In this document: positions 44,802 through 54,549 of the stretch, piece after piece | Layout of the letters: every line of letters begins with the position of its first letter | Numbering within the stretch: position 1 is the first letter of the stretch | Origin: Brachyspira hampsonii | GTDB taxonomy: Bacteria > Spirochaetota > Brachyspiria > Brachyspirales > Brachyspiraceae | Assembly: GCF_002214805.1 (NCBI RefSeq) | Contig: NZ_CP019914.1 | Location: 2,480,001-2,544,000 of the forward strand | Length of the DNA: 64,000 nucleotides | Direction of reading: 5' to 3' | Notes under the pieces: generated by a model | Told to the model about the DNA's origin: nothing | Databases searched by the model: none | Seen by the model: only the letters and a program-made list of their open reading frames with translations | Translations under genes and position numbers: made by a program

Positions 44802-45419
44802 TTAAATAATACTCTCTTTTATGTTAGGAAGTAAATTGTAAATAGAAGTTCCTATTGTGCTTTCAAAATATGATTTTATTTCAAATACCTTCTTCCATCT
44901 TAAAGCACTTTGATGAAATGTACCATATCTTAAAGCTACATCTATAAACCTTTTTTCTAAAATACAAAAACCTGTAGGTAAGGCAAGACTATCGCATAGC
45001 TGAATAAGTAAATCATAATCATCATATACAGCATTACTGATGAACTCTTTCATAAAGTTGTAATCATCTTCAGGCATATCGAATTTTCCTATTGCTGTGT
45101 TTATGTCCTTTATCATGAAGGCATGACTTATGCATATTTGAGCCAATTTATCCCAGCCGTATTTAATGCAGTATTTGTAACCATCTATTAAATGCCTCTC
45201 CGCACTTATTCCTGTGTACCTTCCTATGTCATGAAGAAGCCCGAATATGTATGCATTATCTTCATCTAGTTTTTTGTTTGAAGAGTTTTTATTGTAGTGT
45301 GAGGCTATTATTCTTGCAGCTTTAGCAGTGTACCTTGAGTGTTCAGCCCAAGGAGTAGGGTTTGATTTGTATGCTTTGTTTAATTCGCATTCTGCTCTTT
45401 CTAAATCTAATATTTCCAT
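44802..45419 (-). CDS. HD-domain phosphohydrolase-like protein
   Basis: A 205-residue protein with a metal-dependent HD domain: WAEHSRYTAKAARIIASHYN (first His), FGLLHDIGRYTGI (HD pair, about 78-90), AERHLIDGYKY, then ISHAF. The N-terminal WAEHSR is typical of small HD proteins annotated as HDIG or phosphohydrolases acting on nucleotides or related phosphates. The substrate is not known. Ribosome site is weak (AGGAAAT). It marks return to ordinary chromosome beyond the island. Confidence 0.82.
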   Translation of the reverse strand: MEILDLERAECELNKAYKSNPTPWAEHSRYTAKAARIIASHYNKNSSNKKLDEDNAYIFGLLHDIGRYTGISAERHLIDGYKYCIKYGWDKLAQICISHAFMIKDINTAIGKFDMPEDDYNFMKEFISNAVYDDYDLLIQLCDSLALPTGFCILEKRFIDVALRYGTFHQSALRWKKVFEIKSYFESTIGTSIYNLLPNIKESII

Positions 45420-45540
45420 AATTATTTCCTATTTGTTTATATTAATTATAATAATATAAATTTTTTAAAAAATAAATATTATAGGGAACTTTTATCATAT
45501 TTTTTCGTCTAATAAAATAAATAAAAACTAGGGTATCACT

Positions 45541-45804
45541 ATGTTAAAAAAAATTATTTTTGCATTTTCTTCTATAATATCGCTTTTTTTATTGAGTTCA
45601 TGCTCCCCAGCATTTGATAGAATGTTTCATATGGCTCCTCCGCCTCCGCATGCCAGACATTATTTTGATTTTCCTATGATGTTTGGAGGACCTTTTGGTA
45701 TTAACGGAATTCTTAGCATAATAATAAAAATATTAATAATTATTGCATTAGTATTTTTAGTAAAGATTTTGTACAATAAAGATAAAAATAATAAAAAAGA
45801 ATAA
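45541..45804 (+). CDS. Small lipoprotein with C-terminal membrane segment
   Basis: An 87-residue protein: signal peptide MLKKIIFAFSSIISLFLL ending in lipobox LLSSC, a His/Pro-rich middle (FHMAPPPPHARHYFDFPMMF), and a hydrophobic C-terminal segment (about 57-78) ending in a short basic tail. The family is not recognised. A His/Met-rich centre could bind metal ions, which would fit the RND transporter 240 bases downstream, but that link is speculative. Confidence 0.7.
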   Translation: MLKKIIFAFSSIISLFLLSSCSPAFDRMFHMAPPPPHARHYFDFPMMFGGPFGINGILSIIIKILIIIALVFLVKILYNKDKNNKKE

Positions 45805-46045
45805 TTTGTTATTTTGCTGTATATTTATAGCAGTTTATTTTGTAAGAGTGTATATATGACTATTTTATTAGTCTGATACTTATATATTAAGAAATATTTG
45901 TTTTGTTATGCAATTATATCAATGATATCGAATTAAAATATTATTAGTTTAAAAGTTATAAAATTTATAATAAAAACTATTGAATATTTTTTAGAATTTA
46001 ATATCATATTTCCGTAGTATTTTTATGATATAAATTTGTAAAAAA

Positions 46046-49000
46046 ATGAAAAAATTTATTACTTTCATAGTAAATAGACCTACAACAGTATTTGTTACAT
46101 TAGTATCCATGTTCATAATTGGATTTATTAGTATATCAAGACTAAGTATAAATTATCTTCCCAATATGGAAGTTCCGATTATCAGCATAAAAACAACTTA
46201 TGATAATGCCGGAGCGGAAGAGGTGGAAAAGTCTGTTACAAGATTAGTTGAAAATGCGGTATCATCTGTTAATAATGTAAAGACCATTAAATCAAAATCT
46301 AAAGAATCAGAATCTAATGTTGAAATAGAATTTAATTGGGGAACAGATTTGCAGACGGCAGCCGATGATATAAGAGAAGCCATTGATATGATTAGGTCTT
46401 CTTTGCCTGATGATGCGGATAATCCAAATATATCTAAATTTTCAACAGATGCAGAACCAATAATGAATATAGCTTTTTTTGGTACGGATAATTTGGCATC
46501 TCTCTATGATTTAGTTGATAGCCAAATACTCACGAGATTGGAGCAAGTTGAAGGAGTAGCACAAACAGAAATAAGAGGCGGATTAAAAAAGATTATTTCT
46601 GTAGATATAGATGTAAATAGAATTAATGCCTATTCTATAAATATTAATGATATAGTATCAACACTTTCTTTAGAAAATCAGAATGTTGCAGGCGGTGAAA
46701 CTTATGAGGGCATTTATAAATATAATATAAGAACTACAGGAGAGTTTAAAGAAGTAGGAGATATTGAAGATGTTGTCATTGTACTAAAGAATGGTACCTA
46801 TCCTGTAAGGGTAAGGGATATAGCTTATGTTCATGAGGATTATGAAGATGATTCTGAGATTGTTCGTATTAACGGACAAAAAGCTTTAACTATTGCAGTA
46901 ACTAAAGAGTCAGGCGGCAACATTATACAAATAGCAAGAGATGTAGAAAAAAGGCTTAATGATATTATGCTTCCTTCAGGAGTTTATTATAAGATACTTT
47001 TTAATAGTTCCGATACAATAAATAGTTCTATTCATAATGTTTTGAATACTGTGTGGCAGGGAGCTTTATTTGCCGTATTAGTTCTTATGATATATTTATG
47101 GGATATAAGAAGCGTATTTATAATAAGTATCTCAATACCTGTATCTGTAATAACTACTTTTATATTGATGTATTTTTTCAATATTACCATTAATGTAATA
47201 TCTCTTTCCGGTTTAGTGCTTGGTGTTGGAATGATGGTTGATAATTCTATAGTAGTTCTTGAAAATATTTTTTATTACAGTAATTATTTTTCTAAATACA
47301 ATATTAATAAAAATGATAAAAGAATGATAAAAATAAATAATATAAAATCATCTATACTAGGAACTAGTGAAGTGTCTATTGCAATAACAGCTTCTACTTT
47401 AACAAGCGTATGTGTATTTCTTCCATTTTTGTTTGTCAAAGGACAGATGGGGCAGATGTTTAGCGATTTATGTATTACCGTTTCTATATCATTATTAACT
47501 TCTCTTTTTGTGGCTTTAACTATAGTACCGCTTTTAGCATCAAGATTAAATAAACTAAATCCTGATAGTAAATTAAATTTATTATTGATGAAATTAGAAA
47601 CTTTCTTTAATAAAAATCTTCATAATAAGATAGAAAAGTTTTATGTAAGCATTCTTTTAATAGTGATAAAGAATAAAAAGAAATCATTTGCTTTAATATC
47701 TCTTTTATTAAGTTTATCATTGTTTTTATTATTAATGAATATAGGTAAAGAAGGATATCCCGTATCAGATGAGGGTACTATTATATCAAGATTGAGACTT
47801 CCTGTAGGGTCTAGAGTAGAGTTTACAGATATGTTTATTGAAAGAATGGAAAAAGATATAGAAAGTGCTGTTAGCAATAATATGGCATACTATGAAACCA
47901 GAGTGAGAACAGGGAGAAATGAGCATCATGGGGAAGTTAGAGTAAAATTGATAGATAGAGAATATGGAAGAAAATTTGATATTAGTCATTATATAGAGAG
48001 TATAAGAAATAAAGTTAATGGATATCCTGGACGAATAGAGCTTAATTCTGAAAATACTGCTATGGGAAAACCTAAAAATTACAGTGCCATTATTATAGAG
48101 CTTGTAGGAGATGATCTTGACAGGGGATATGATGTAGCAAGTAATGTTATAGCCGCTGTAAATAATGTTGATGGTATTAGAAGTGTTTTAATAAAAGAAG
48201 ATGACTCTAATCATGAACTTATTTTTGATATAGACAGGGATTTAGTATCTAAAATGGGTATCAATATTAATACGATTGCCAATATTATAAGAACTTCATT
48301 CAGCGGTACAACTGCAAGCAAGATGACTTTAGATAATTCTATATATGTTGATACAGATATAATAGTTCGTTTGGAAGATAGAAACAGAGATGATATTTCA
48401 AGCATTCAAAAAATGATGATTCCTACTTCAAATGGTATAGTACCAATATCATCGCTTGTAGACATACATAAATCTACAGGTCCTATAGAGATTAACAGGA
48501 AAAATGATAAAAGAATAATAGAGATAAATGCAAGTGCTTATGGAAGACCAATAAATGAAATTATTACAGATATCAGGAAAGAGCTTAATAAAATATATAT
48601 ACCAAGCGGATTTTCAATAAATTTTTCAGGCGATTATGAGGATATGCAGGAGGCTTTTGTTCAGCTAATCATTTCTATGATAATGGCTTTGGTATTTGTA
48701 TATGCCATAATAGCAGGTCAGTTTGAATCTTATCTTACTCCTTTTGTTATATCTTTGGCAGTTCCATTTGCATTATTCGGGGCTTTAATATTTTTGTACT
48801 TTTCAGGAAATACTTTAAATGTTTACAGCGGAATAGGTATTATAATGCTTGTAGGAATAGTTGTTAACAATGGAATAGTTTTAATAGACTATATGAATAG
48901 GGTTGTAATAGAGAGAAATATAAGTTGGAATAATGCGGCATTGGAGTCATGCAGAAGAAGGTTAAGACCGGTGCTTATGACATCATTAACTACTATATTA

Positions 49001-49171
49001 GGATTATTACCCATGATTTTTGAAATAGGAAGCGGAAGCGAAATGTACAGACCTTTAGCTATAGCTGTTTGCGGAGGGCTTATATTTTCTACTATGTTTA
49101 CTCTTATAATAATACCTTCTGTTTATTCTAGTTTTAGAAATAGATTCAATATAAAGATAAGAAACGATTAA
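46046..49171 (+). CDS. RND family efflux transporter (AcrB/hydrophobe-amphiphile type)
   Basis: A 1041-residue inner-membrane pump with the classic two-fold layout: 12 membrane segments and two large periplasmic loops. It starts FITFIVNRPTTVFVTLVSMF and continues to LSINYLPNMEVP. The proton-relay region reads LVLGVGMMVDNSIVVLENIF, and the second half has MLVGIVVNNGIVLIDYMNRV. Such pumps need a membrane-fusion protein and outer-membrane channel; neither gene is adjacent, so partners must be encoded elsewhere. No clear ribosome site precedes the ATG. Substrate unknown. Confidence 0.92.
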   Translation: MKKFITFIVNRPTTVFVTLVSMFIIGFISISRLSINYLPNMEVPIISIKTTYDNAGAEEVEKSVTRLVENAVSSVNNVKTIKSKSKESESNVEIEFNWGTDLQTAADDIREAIDMIRSSLPDDADNPNISKFSTDAEPIMNIAFFGTDNLASLYDLVDSQILTRLEQVEGVAQTEIRGGLKKIISVDIDVNRINAYSININDIVSTLSLENQNVAGGETYEGIYKYNIRTTGEFKEVGDIEDVVIVLKNGTYPVRVRDIAYVHEDYEDDSEIVRINGQKALTIAVTKESGGNIIQIARDVEKRLNDIMLPSGVYYKILFNSSDTINSSIHNVLNTVWQGALFAVLVLMIYLWDIRSVFIISISIPVSVITTFILMYFFNITINVISLSGLVLGVGMMVDNSIVVLENIFYYSNYFSKYNINKNDKRMIKINNIKSSILGTSEVSIAITASTLTSVCVFLPFLFVKGQMGQMFSDLCITVSISLLTSLFVALTIVPLLASRLNKLNPDSKLNLLLMKLETFFNKNLHNKIEKFYVSILLIVIKNKKKSFALISLLLSLSLFLLLMNIGKEGYPVSDEGTIISRLRLPVGSRVEFTDMFIERMEKDIESAVSNNMAYYETRVRTGRNEHHGEVRVKLIDREYGRKFDISHYIESIRNKVNGYPGRIELNSENTAMGKPKNYSAIIIELVGDDLDRGYDVASNVIAAVNNVDGIRSVLIKEDDSNHELIFDIDRDLVSKMGININTIANIIRTSFSGTTASKMTLDNSIYVDTDIIVRLEDRNRDDISSIQKMMIPTSNGIVPISSLVDIHKSTGPIEINRKNDKRIIEINASAYGRPINEIITDIRKELNKIYIPSGFSINFSGDYEDMQEAFVQLIISMIMALVFVYAIIAGQFESYLTPFVISLAVPFALFGALIFLYFSGNTLNVYSGIGIIMLVGIVVNNGIVLIDYMNRVVIERNISWNNAALESCRRRLRPVLMTSLTTILGLLPMIFEIGSGSEMYRPLAIAVCGGLIFSTMFTLIIIPSVYSSFRNRFNIKIRND

Positions 49172-49195
49172 TTAAAATTCTAAATTTAATAAAAA

Positions 49196-49290
49196 CTTGG
49201 GCGGGTGTGCTTTTAGAGTGCAGGCAATAAAGCTAATTTAAATTTATATTTTTAATTAAAACAATAAATTAAAAAGGGCGGGGATTAGAA
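49196..49290. repeat. Interspersed element family B, one arm only (copy B3)
   Basis: Carries only the arm CTTGGGCGGGTG...AAAAAGGGCGGGGATTAG, without the central stem. It lies between convergent genes. Confidence 0.6.
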
Positions 49291-49295
49291 TAAAG

Positions 49296-50000
49296 TTAAA
49301 ATTCTATATAATTATTTTTGGAATCTATAATTCCTGTTTTTATATCGCAGTTAAAAAATTTTATTAATAACTCAGCAAGTTCATCTCTAGCTTTTATAGC
49401 TTTATCATCATTTGTCCCAATAAAAGCATCTATAGGAAATATTATATTTGAAGAGTTTTCAGTAATTTTTCCATGTTCGCTTTGTCTCCATATCCACCTT
49501 CTAGTTCTCACATCATTAGAAACAGCATACACCAATTCATTATTATCAACTTTTTCTGTTTCGGTTTCTCCAAATGGAAGGAATGTATCATCGCTTACGG
49601 AATATCTAATATAAAAATCTTTATTATTCATAGAATCTAAATCATGTGCTCCCATAGGAAGTTTATATTTAATAGAAACCGCATTAACTAAGTCTACTAC
49701 AGAATTTATTTCCGGCATTCCTTTCTTCTTTGATATTCTTGTAAGTAATGCTTCTATAGAACACATAAATTTATTAGGATTAATATTTAGTTTTTGAAAA
49801 GCATTTCTATAACATTGTATATATTCACTTTCTTTTATCTTTATATTTTCAAATTCTTTTTCAGCATTTGAAATACTTTCTTTAAGCATAGCTGATATAT
49901 CATTTATTTTATTTTTATTATCAATTCCTTTAGCAATTATTACAGCAACACATATATCATTTAAAGTTTCAAATACTTTATTTTCTATAATGAATTTCAT
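49296..50000 (-). CDS. B3/B4 (phenylalanyl-tRNA synthetase beta-like) domain protein
   Basis: A 234-residue stand-alone protein of the B3/B4 family (COG3382). Key segments: YRNAFQKLNINPNKFMCSIE, ALLTRISKKKGMPEINSVVD, LVNAVSIKYKLPMGAHDLDS, and later TRRWIWRQSEHGKIT with FPIDAFIGTN. The B3/B4 fold in tRNA synthetases edits or binds misacylated tRNA; free-standing versions are thought to be trans-editing or RNA-binding enzymes, without an established substrate here. Monocistronic. Confidence 0.85.
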   Translation of the reverse strand: MKFIIENKVFETLNDICVAVIIAKGIDNKNKINDISAMLKESISNAEKEFENIKIKESEYIQCYRNAFQKLNINPNKFMCSIEALLTRISKKKGMPEINSVVDLVNAVSIKYKLPMGAHDLDSMNNKDFYIRYSVSDDTFLPFGETETEKVDNNELVYAVSNDVRTRRWIWRQSEHGKITENSSNIIFPIDAFIGTNDDKAIKARDELAELLIKFFNCDIKTGIIDSKNNYIEF

Positions 50001-50085
50001 TATTAATCCTAATATTTAATGATTATTTAGATTGAGATTATTTTTTATTTTGTTAGAAAGATAATATATGTTATTAATAAAAAGT

Positions 50086-50120
50086 AATTAGTCTAAGCGG
50101 TAAAATAGCTTAAACTAATT
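50086..50120 (-). terminator. Terminator of rpmE
   Basis: AATTAGTCTAAGC (50086-50098) pairs with GCTTAAACTAATT (50108-50120) with one mismatch; on the minus strand it is followed by ACTTTTTATTAA. Confidence 0.75.
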
Positions 50121-50146
50121 ATTTTTTATATAATTTACTTTAGACA

Positions 50147-50350
50147 TTATTTTTTTAAACCATAACGTTTTTTAAATTTATCAACTCTTCCAGCAGTATC
50201 AAGAATTTTTTGTTTTCCTGTAAAGAAAGGGTGGCAGTTATGACAAATATCTACGTGTAAACTTTTTTGTACGGAATGAATTTTGAAATTGGCACCGCAG
50301 GCACAGTTTACATCTGTTTCAAAATATTGTGGATGTATACCTTTTTTCAT
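50147..50350 (-). CDS. rpmE: 50S ribosomal protein L31
   Basis: A 67-residue protein starting [20 protein letters not shown]. It is the zinc-binding form: CACG and CHNC (C-x-C and C-x2-C) supply four cysteines, and [10 protein letters not shown] plus [11 protein letters not shown] are L31 signatures. An in-frame ATG lies five codons upstream, but the GGGAGA between the two is the ribosome site for MKKG, so 50350 is chosen. L31 bridges the ribosomal subunits and serves as a zinc store. Confidence 0.95.
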   Translation of the reverse strand: MKKGIHPQYFETDVNCACGANFKIHSVQKSLHVDICHNCHPFFTGKQKILDTAGRVDKFKKRYGLKK

Positions 50351-50582
50351 TTTTGCTTCTCCCATTAAAAGTAAAATATTAGTAAGTATATATTATATTA
50401 TAAACTCTTACTTTTTGCAATACTATATAATATAATTTTTTAAAAATTGATGGTATTGTTCATTTTTCTTTATGGAGTTTTTTAATTTAGGGATAAATAA
50501 TAAATTCAATTAAAAATATTTCTATATGAACTCACTTTAAAGTAATTTAAATAATTAATTTCATATTCAATATTTTTTATAA

Positions 50583-50624
50583 AAAAGTGAGAAAATATAA
50601 ATAATTATAATTTTCTCACTTTTT
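50583..50624 (-). terminator. Terminator of the exported-protein gene at 50653
   Basis: AAAAGTGAGAAAA (50583-50595) pairs with TTTTCTCACTTTT (50611-50623), flanked by A and T runs. Confidence 0.8.
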
Positions 50625-50652
50625 ATCATTCTTATAATATAATTGGTGTTTT

Positions 50653-52059
50653 TTAATTATTTACAACTGTATCATAATAATTAACTATATACCAATAATC
50701 TCCCATTCTTCTCAAAACAAAAGTTCTTTTTACAACAGGATCATAAATATCTCCTGTATCAGCATTAAAATATCTATGATAAAGAGTAGTTTCTACTTCA
50801 GCTTTTTGTAAACCATATTCCTGAGTAATAGTTGTTTTATCTATTGTGTAATTTAAAAGTGTATAAGTTACTGCAGGATCATATTCTTTTCTAATCATAT
50901 CAAGTACGGCAGTGTAATGTTCTTTTAACTTAGCATCTTTAGTAGCAATTACATCTCTTTGAAGTTCTGCTATAAATGCATTTCTTACCTGTCTGTCATA
51001 AGCTGAAGTTAAATATTTTTTGAATTCTTCAAAAAGCATTTTTCTATCTTCCGGTAATGAAGTTCTATAGAGAATATCAAATCTTATAGCAAGTTCTCTT
51101 ATATTGCTTGATTTATAAGCCATTTCCAAATTATTTAAGAAATTATTTCCAAAATTAGTTCTTAGCATATCAGCACTTATACTGTCTGAGAATTGAGTTC
51201 TTAGGTAATTTTCAAAACTTAATTCTCTTGCTTTCTGACGAATTCCTGTATCGGTAAAATCCTCTAAATATGCATTGCTGTAATTATTTCTATATGTTTC
51301 ATAATATCTTTGGCTTATGCTTATTATAGAAGGCATATGCATATAGTTGTAATAATTAGTCCAGTCTCTATTTTTCATAGCAAATAAAGTGTTAGATATA
51401 ATGCTTGACGGAGCATAATTGTATAAAACACCCTGATTTTGTGATAGATTATTGTTGTTATTTGTAATATAAACAGGTGCATTGTTTGTTTGTGTTTGAT
51501 ATACTCTAGCAGCTTCCAATAAAAAGTAAGCAGTATCTGCATGCATAGAAAAATTATCACTTATTTCAGGCATAGGATTGAAACTGCATTCTATTCTGTA
51601 TCTTCCTATTTTATCGAAATGGAACCAATTATTTAAATCTATATAATATGAAAAACTTTCTCCTTCATTAAGAGTTACTATTCTATCTTGAGAATTATCT
51701 AATGTTCTTTCATTTTTATATTTCCAAAGTGTATAATTATCTGATGATACTACAGGGTTGTTATAATTATCATAAACAGTAAAGCTATAATTATTAAACG
51801 GATTAACTGAGTTTGTAAAACTTATAGTTCCCTTTTTAGCATATATTTTTATTTCCATAGTTATAGGTTCATTTAATCTATATCTGTTTAAATCAAAATT
51901 CATGCTTATTGTGTAGCTTGAAGGAGAAACTACATTATCATTTGGATAAACTCTCTCTATTTGATCTAACATAATTGTGTCTAAGAAGTTGGCATTTTGA
52001 GCAAATATATTAGAACAGCTAATAATTATAAATAAAAGTAAGAATATTCTATATTTCAT
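50653..52059 (-). CDS. Exported protein of unknown function
   Basis: A 468-residue protein with a signal peptide (MKYRIFLLLFIIISCSNIFA, probable cleavage before QNANF; the ISC could also be read as a lipobox). The N-terminal third (FDLNRYRLNEPITMEIKIYA...IEVSFNP-like) looks like a beta-sandwich. The middle is helical, and the end (YHRYFNADTGDIYDPVVKRT, FVLRRMGDYWYIVNYYDT) resembles small NTF2-like or SnoaL-type folds by eye only. I do not recognise the family. It sits alone, upstream of and divergent from the poly-glutamine ORF. Confidence 0.75.
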   Translation of the reverse strand: MKYRIFLLLFIIISCSNIFAQNANFLDTIMLDQIERVYPNDNVVSPSSYTISMNFDLNRYRLNEPITMEIKIYAKKGTISFTNSVNPFNNYSFTVYDNYNNPVVSSDNYTLWKYKNERTLDNSQDRIVTLNEGESFSYYIDLNNWFHFDKIGRYRIECSFNPMPEISDNFSMHADTAYFLLEAARVYQTQTNNAPVYITNNNNNLSQNQGVLYNYAPSSIISNTLFAMKNRDWTNYYNYMHMPSIISISQRYYETYRNNYSNAYLEDFTDTGIRQKARELSFENYLRTQFSDSISADMLRTNFGNNFLNNLEMAYKSSNIRELAIRFDILYRTSLPEDRKMLFEEFKKYLTSAYDRQVRNAFIAELQRDVIATKDAKLKEHYTAVLDMIRKEYDPAVTYTLLNYTIDKTTITQEYGLQKAEVETTLYHRYFNADTGDIYDPVVKRTFVLRRMGDYWYIVNYYDTVVNN

Positions 52060-52219
52060 ATCTAATTACCTTAAAAAATACTACTATAATAGTTTATCGG
52101 AAAAAAGTAAAAATAACATAAGAAAAATTATATGTATTTGATATTATTATGTTTTAAATAAAAAACAATAGTTTTATTAGCTTTTATTGTAAAAAAATAC
52201 AAATATTATTTAATAAATA

Positions 52220-52247
52220 TTGACAATTTTATTTATTAATTTAATAT
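52220..52247 (+). promoter_or_regulatory. Promoter upstream of the CAACAG tract
   Basis: Perfect TTGACA (52220-52225), 16-base spacer, TAATAT (52242-52247). A TATAAT also overlaps at 52247-52252. It directs transcription through the hexanucleotide tract toward the lipoprotein gene at 52662. Confidence 0.6.
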
Positions 52248-52281
52248 ATAATTAGGTAATTTGGATGGTGGAATAATTACT

Positions 52282-52461
<180 letters not shown>

Positions 52462-52661
52462 ATATAAAAAAAGTCTATACACAATATAATTTTAAATTAT
52501 ATTTATTTTCGCATTGCATAAATAAAAAAATCATCAAATCAAAAAGTCTAATTAATACCTTTTTAATTTCTATTCAAAATACATTTTATATCTTTGATAA
52601 CTTATTAAAGATAAAAAATTTTTAATTGTTATAAATAAAAAATATTTAAGGAGCAACCAAA

Positions 52662-53525
52662 ATGAAAAAAGCGGTTATCAAAATTATTTTATGCCTCACA
52701 GCAGTAATTTTTGCCGTAAGCTGCGGAGGCCCTACAAATCCAGATCAAGGAGAATTTTCTGTTAATATTGACTCTTATGGAAGAAGGGAAGAGAAAACAA
52801 TAGGAACTTCATCAGAAAATACTTCTTTAATAAAAGAAGGAAAAATTACATGTTATCCAGGACAAGAGACTAAAGTTGAGATAAGTAAAGTTACAGTTGT
52901 ATCATTAGGAGTATCATTAGAACCTTCAGATTTTGAATTAACAACTTCTACAGTATCAGAAACAGCAAATGAGATAGGAATAAAATTATCTGCATCAGGA
53001 ATAGAAAAAGTAAGAAAAGCAACAGCTGGACAAGTATCTGAATATATATTCACATTCTTATTCACAAGAACATCAGACAATAAAACAGTTGCAGATGATG
53101 GTAAATTATATGTTGCTAATATAGATATAATAAAACAAACAGATATAGAAACAGCAATGCAAAATGTAGATAATGGCAGTGCAGGAAAAGGAAATCTAGT
53201 TGTAAGTGAAACACCTACATGGGCATTTAGTTTATATGGGTTTACACTAAATAAAACATCAGGATTTACAGCTACAGCTACAAGTTCTTCTGGAAGTGTG
53301 TATGTTAGTAGTGCTGAAAGTGCTATTACATTGCAAACTAAACCAACTGGTTTTTTCTTTACTACTGAAGGAAAAAAAGATACAGAGAAGCAAGCAACAT
53401 TTACAATTAAAGTGAATATAAATAATGGATATATGCTTGATGATGCTGTAAGCTATGCAGCTACAGACGGTTTCAAATTAATTTTAAATCTTGGAAGCAC
53501 AGGCGGAACTTGGAATCAGCTATAA
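52662..53525 (+). CDS. Lipoprotein of unknown function
   Basis: A 287-residue lipoprotein with signal MKKAVIKIILCLTAVIFA and lipobox FAVSC, then GGPTNPDQGEF. The mature part is Thr/Ser-rich and probably beta-structured, with two broadly similar halves (EISKVTVVSLGVSLEPSDFE; TFTIKVNINNGYMLDDAVSY). Strong ribosome site AAGGAGC. It may be cotranscribed with the CAACAG tract 200 bases upstream. Likely surface or periplasmic; no family recognised. Confidence 0.78.
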   Translation: MKKAVIKIILCLTAVIFAVSCGGPTNPDQGEFSVNIDSYGRREEKTIGTSSENTSLIKEGKITCYPGQETKVEISKVTVVSLGVSLEPSDFELTTSTVSETANEIGIKLSASGIEKVRKATAGQVSEYIFTFLFTRTSDNKTVADDGKLYVANIDIIKQTDIETAMQNVDNGSAGKGNLVVSETPTWAFSLYGFTLNKTSGFTATATSSSGSVYVSSAESAITLQTKPTGFFFTTEGKKDTEKQATFTIKVNINNGYMLDDAVSYAATDGFKLILNLGSTGGTWNQL

Positions 53526-53545
53526 ATTAAATCAATCATAATAAT

Positions 53546-53586
53546 AAAAGCCTGTCTTAATAGTTTTATTGGGGCAGGTTTTTTAT
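53546..53586 (+). terminator. Terminator of the lipoprotein gene
   Basis: AAGCCTGTC (53548-53556) pairs with GGGCAGGTT (53572-53580) using G-T pairs, followed by TTTTTT. Confidence 0.7.
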
Positions 53587-53601
53587 CTATAAACTTATTT
53601 T

Positions 53602-53965
53602 ACCACGCGTTGAATCTGCTCTATAAACAAAGCTAGTTAATAATTAAACATTTACTATAAATTTAAATTCTTTCCGCCGCGTGCTTTTAAAAGCTCCCAA
53701 ATTAAAAAAACGCTTGGGTGGGTGTCCTTTCTCTTAACAAAGCTAATAAGGATTAATGAAATGATTATTACAAAGTAAAATTATAAATCTTAAAGGGCGG
53801 GGAATGAGAAAAATTCTAAATTTAAAAAATATTTAACCACGCGTTTAACTTTTTATAAAAACAAAGCTAGTCGGCAATTAGATAATTTTACTATAAATCA
53901 GAATTACGCTCACCGCGTGCTGTTAAAGTTCACAAATGAAAAAAACTTGGGAAATGTTCTTTTTC
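53602..53965. repeat. Interspersed palindromic element family B, double copy (B4)
   Basis: Two stem units, CACGCG 53604-53609 with CGCGTG 53678-53683 and CACGCG 53838-53843 with CGCGTG 53914-53919, each enclosing a conserved ACAAAGCTAGT motif and AT-rich loop. Between them is the arm CTTGGGTGGGTG...AAAGGGCGGGGAATG. The stem sequence differs from other copies (GCACGG type), yet pairing is kept. Confidence 0.72.
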
Positions 53966-54089
53966 TAAATAAACATTAAATATAATCTAAATTATAATTA
54001 CAAATAATATAATAGACCTGTTGCAATTTTGTACATACATATAGTTATATTATTATACAATATATTAAAAATAATATTTATAATTTTAA

Positions 54090-54165
54090 TAATTGGGGCT
54101 TTGCCCCAAACCCCACTTCTTTTGTTGGCACAAAGAAGCAAAAAGACTGCATTTTTATATCTTAT
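54090..54165. repeat. Short hairpin repeat, family C
   Basis: TTGGGGC-TTT-GCCCCAA (54093-54109) followed by CCCCACTTCTTTTGTTGGCA and CAAAGAAGCAAAAAGACTGC. The same element in opposite orientation is at 9077-9143. Confidence 0.6.
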
Positions 54166-54340
54166 TTTGATAAAATCATATTACATTTAAAACAAAAAAC
54201 AATAGATATTAAATTACTGTAAATAAAATTTATAATATATTTTTAATATTAACTGTATAAAAATACAAAATTGCAACATGTCTAATAACAAAATAAATAG
54301 AGCGAAATATAAATAATTTTCTTTTGAATTTTTTTCTAAT

Positions 54341-54537
54341 TCCCGCCCATTATCTTTATTAATTTATTTCTAAAATAAAAATTTAAATTTGTTTTTTTGT
54401 TACTGTAGAAATTATAGCACCCACCCTAGATTTTTTTAAATTTATGATGCATATACCGCACGGTGAACAAAGTAAAAAATATTGTTTTATTTTGAATTCT
54501 AATTTTTATTATATTTTAAATTTAGCTAACCGTGCGT
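54341..54537. repeat. Interspersed palindromic element family B (copy B5)
   Basis: Arm TCCCGCCCATTA...CACCCACCCTAGATTTTTTT (54341-54440), then stem GCACGGT (near 54455) and ACCGTGC (near 54528-54534) around an AT-rich loop. With copies B4 and C it fills the 1-kb gap 53526-54549, in which no gene is seen. Confidence 0.7.
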
Positions 54538-54549
54538 ATGATAAAATTT

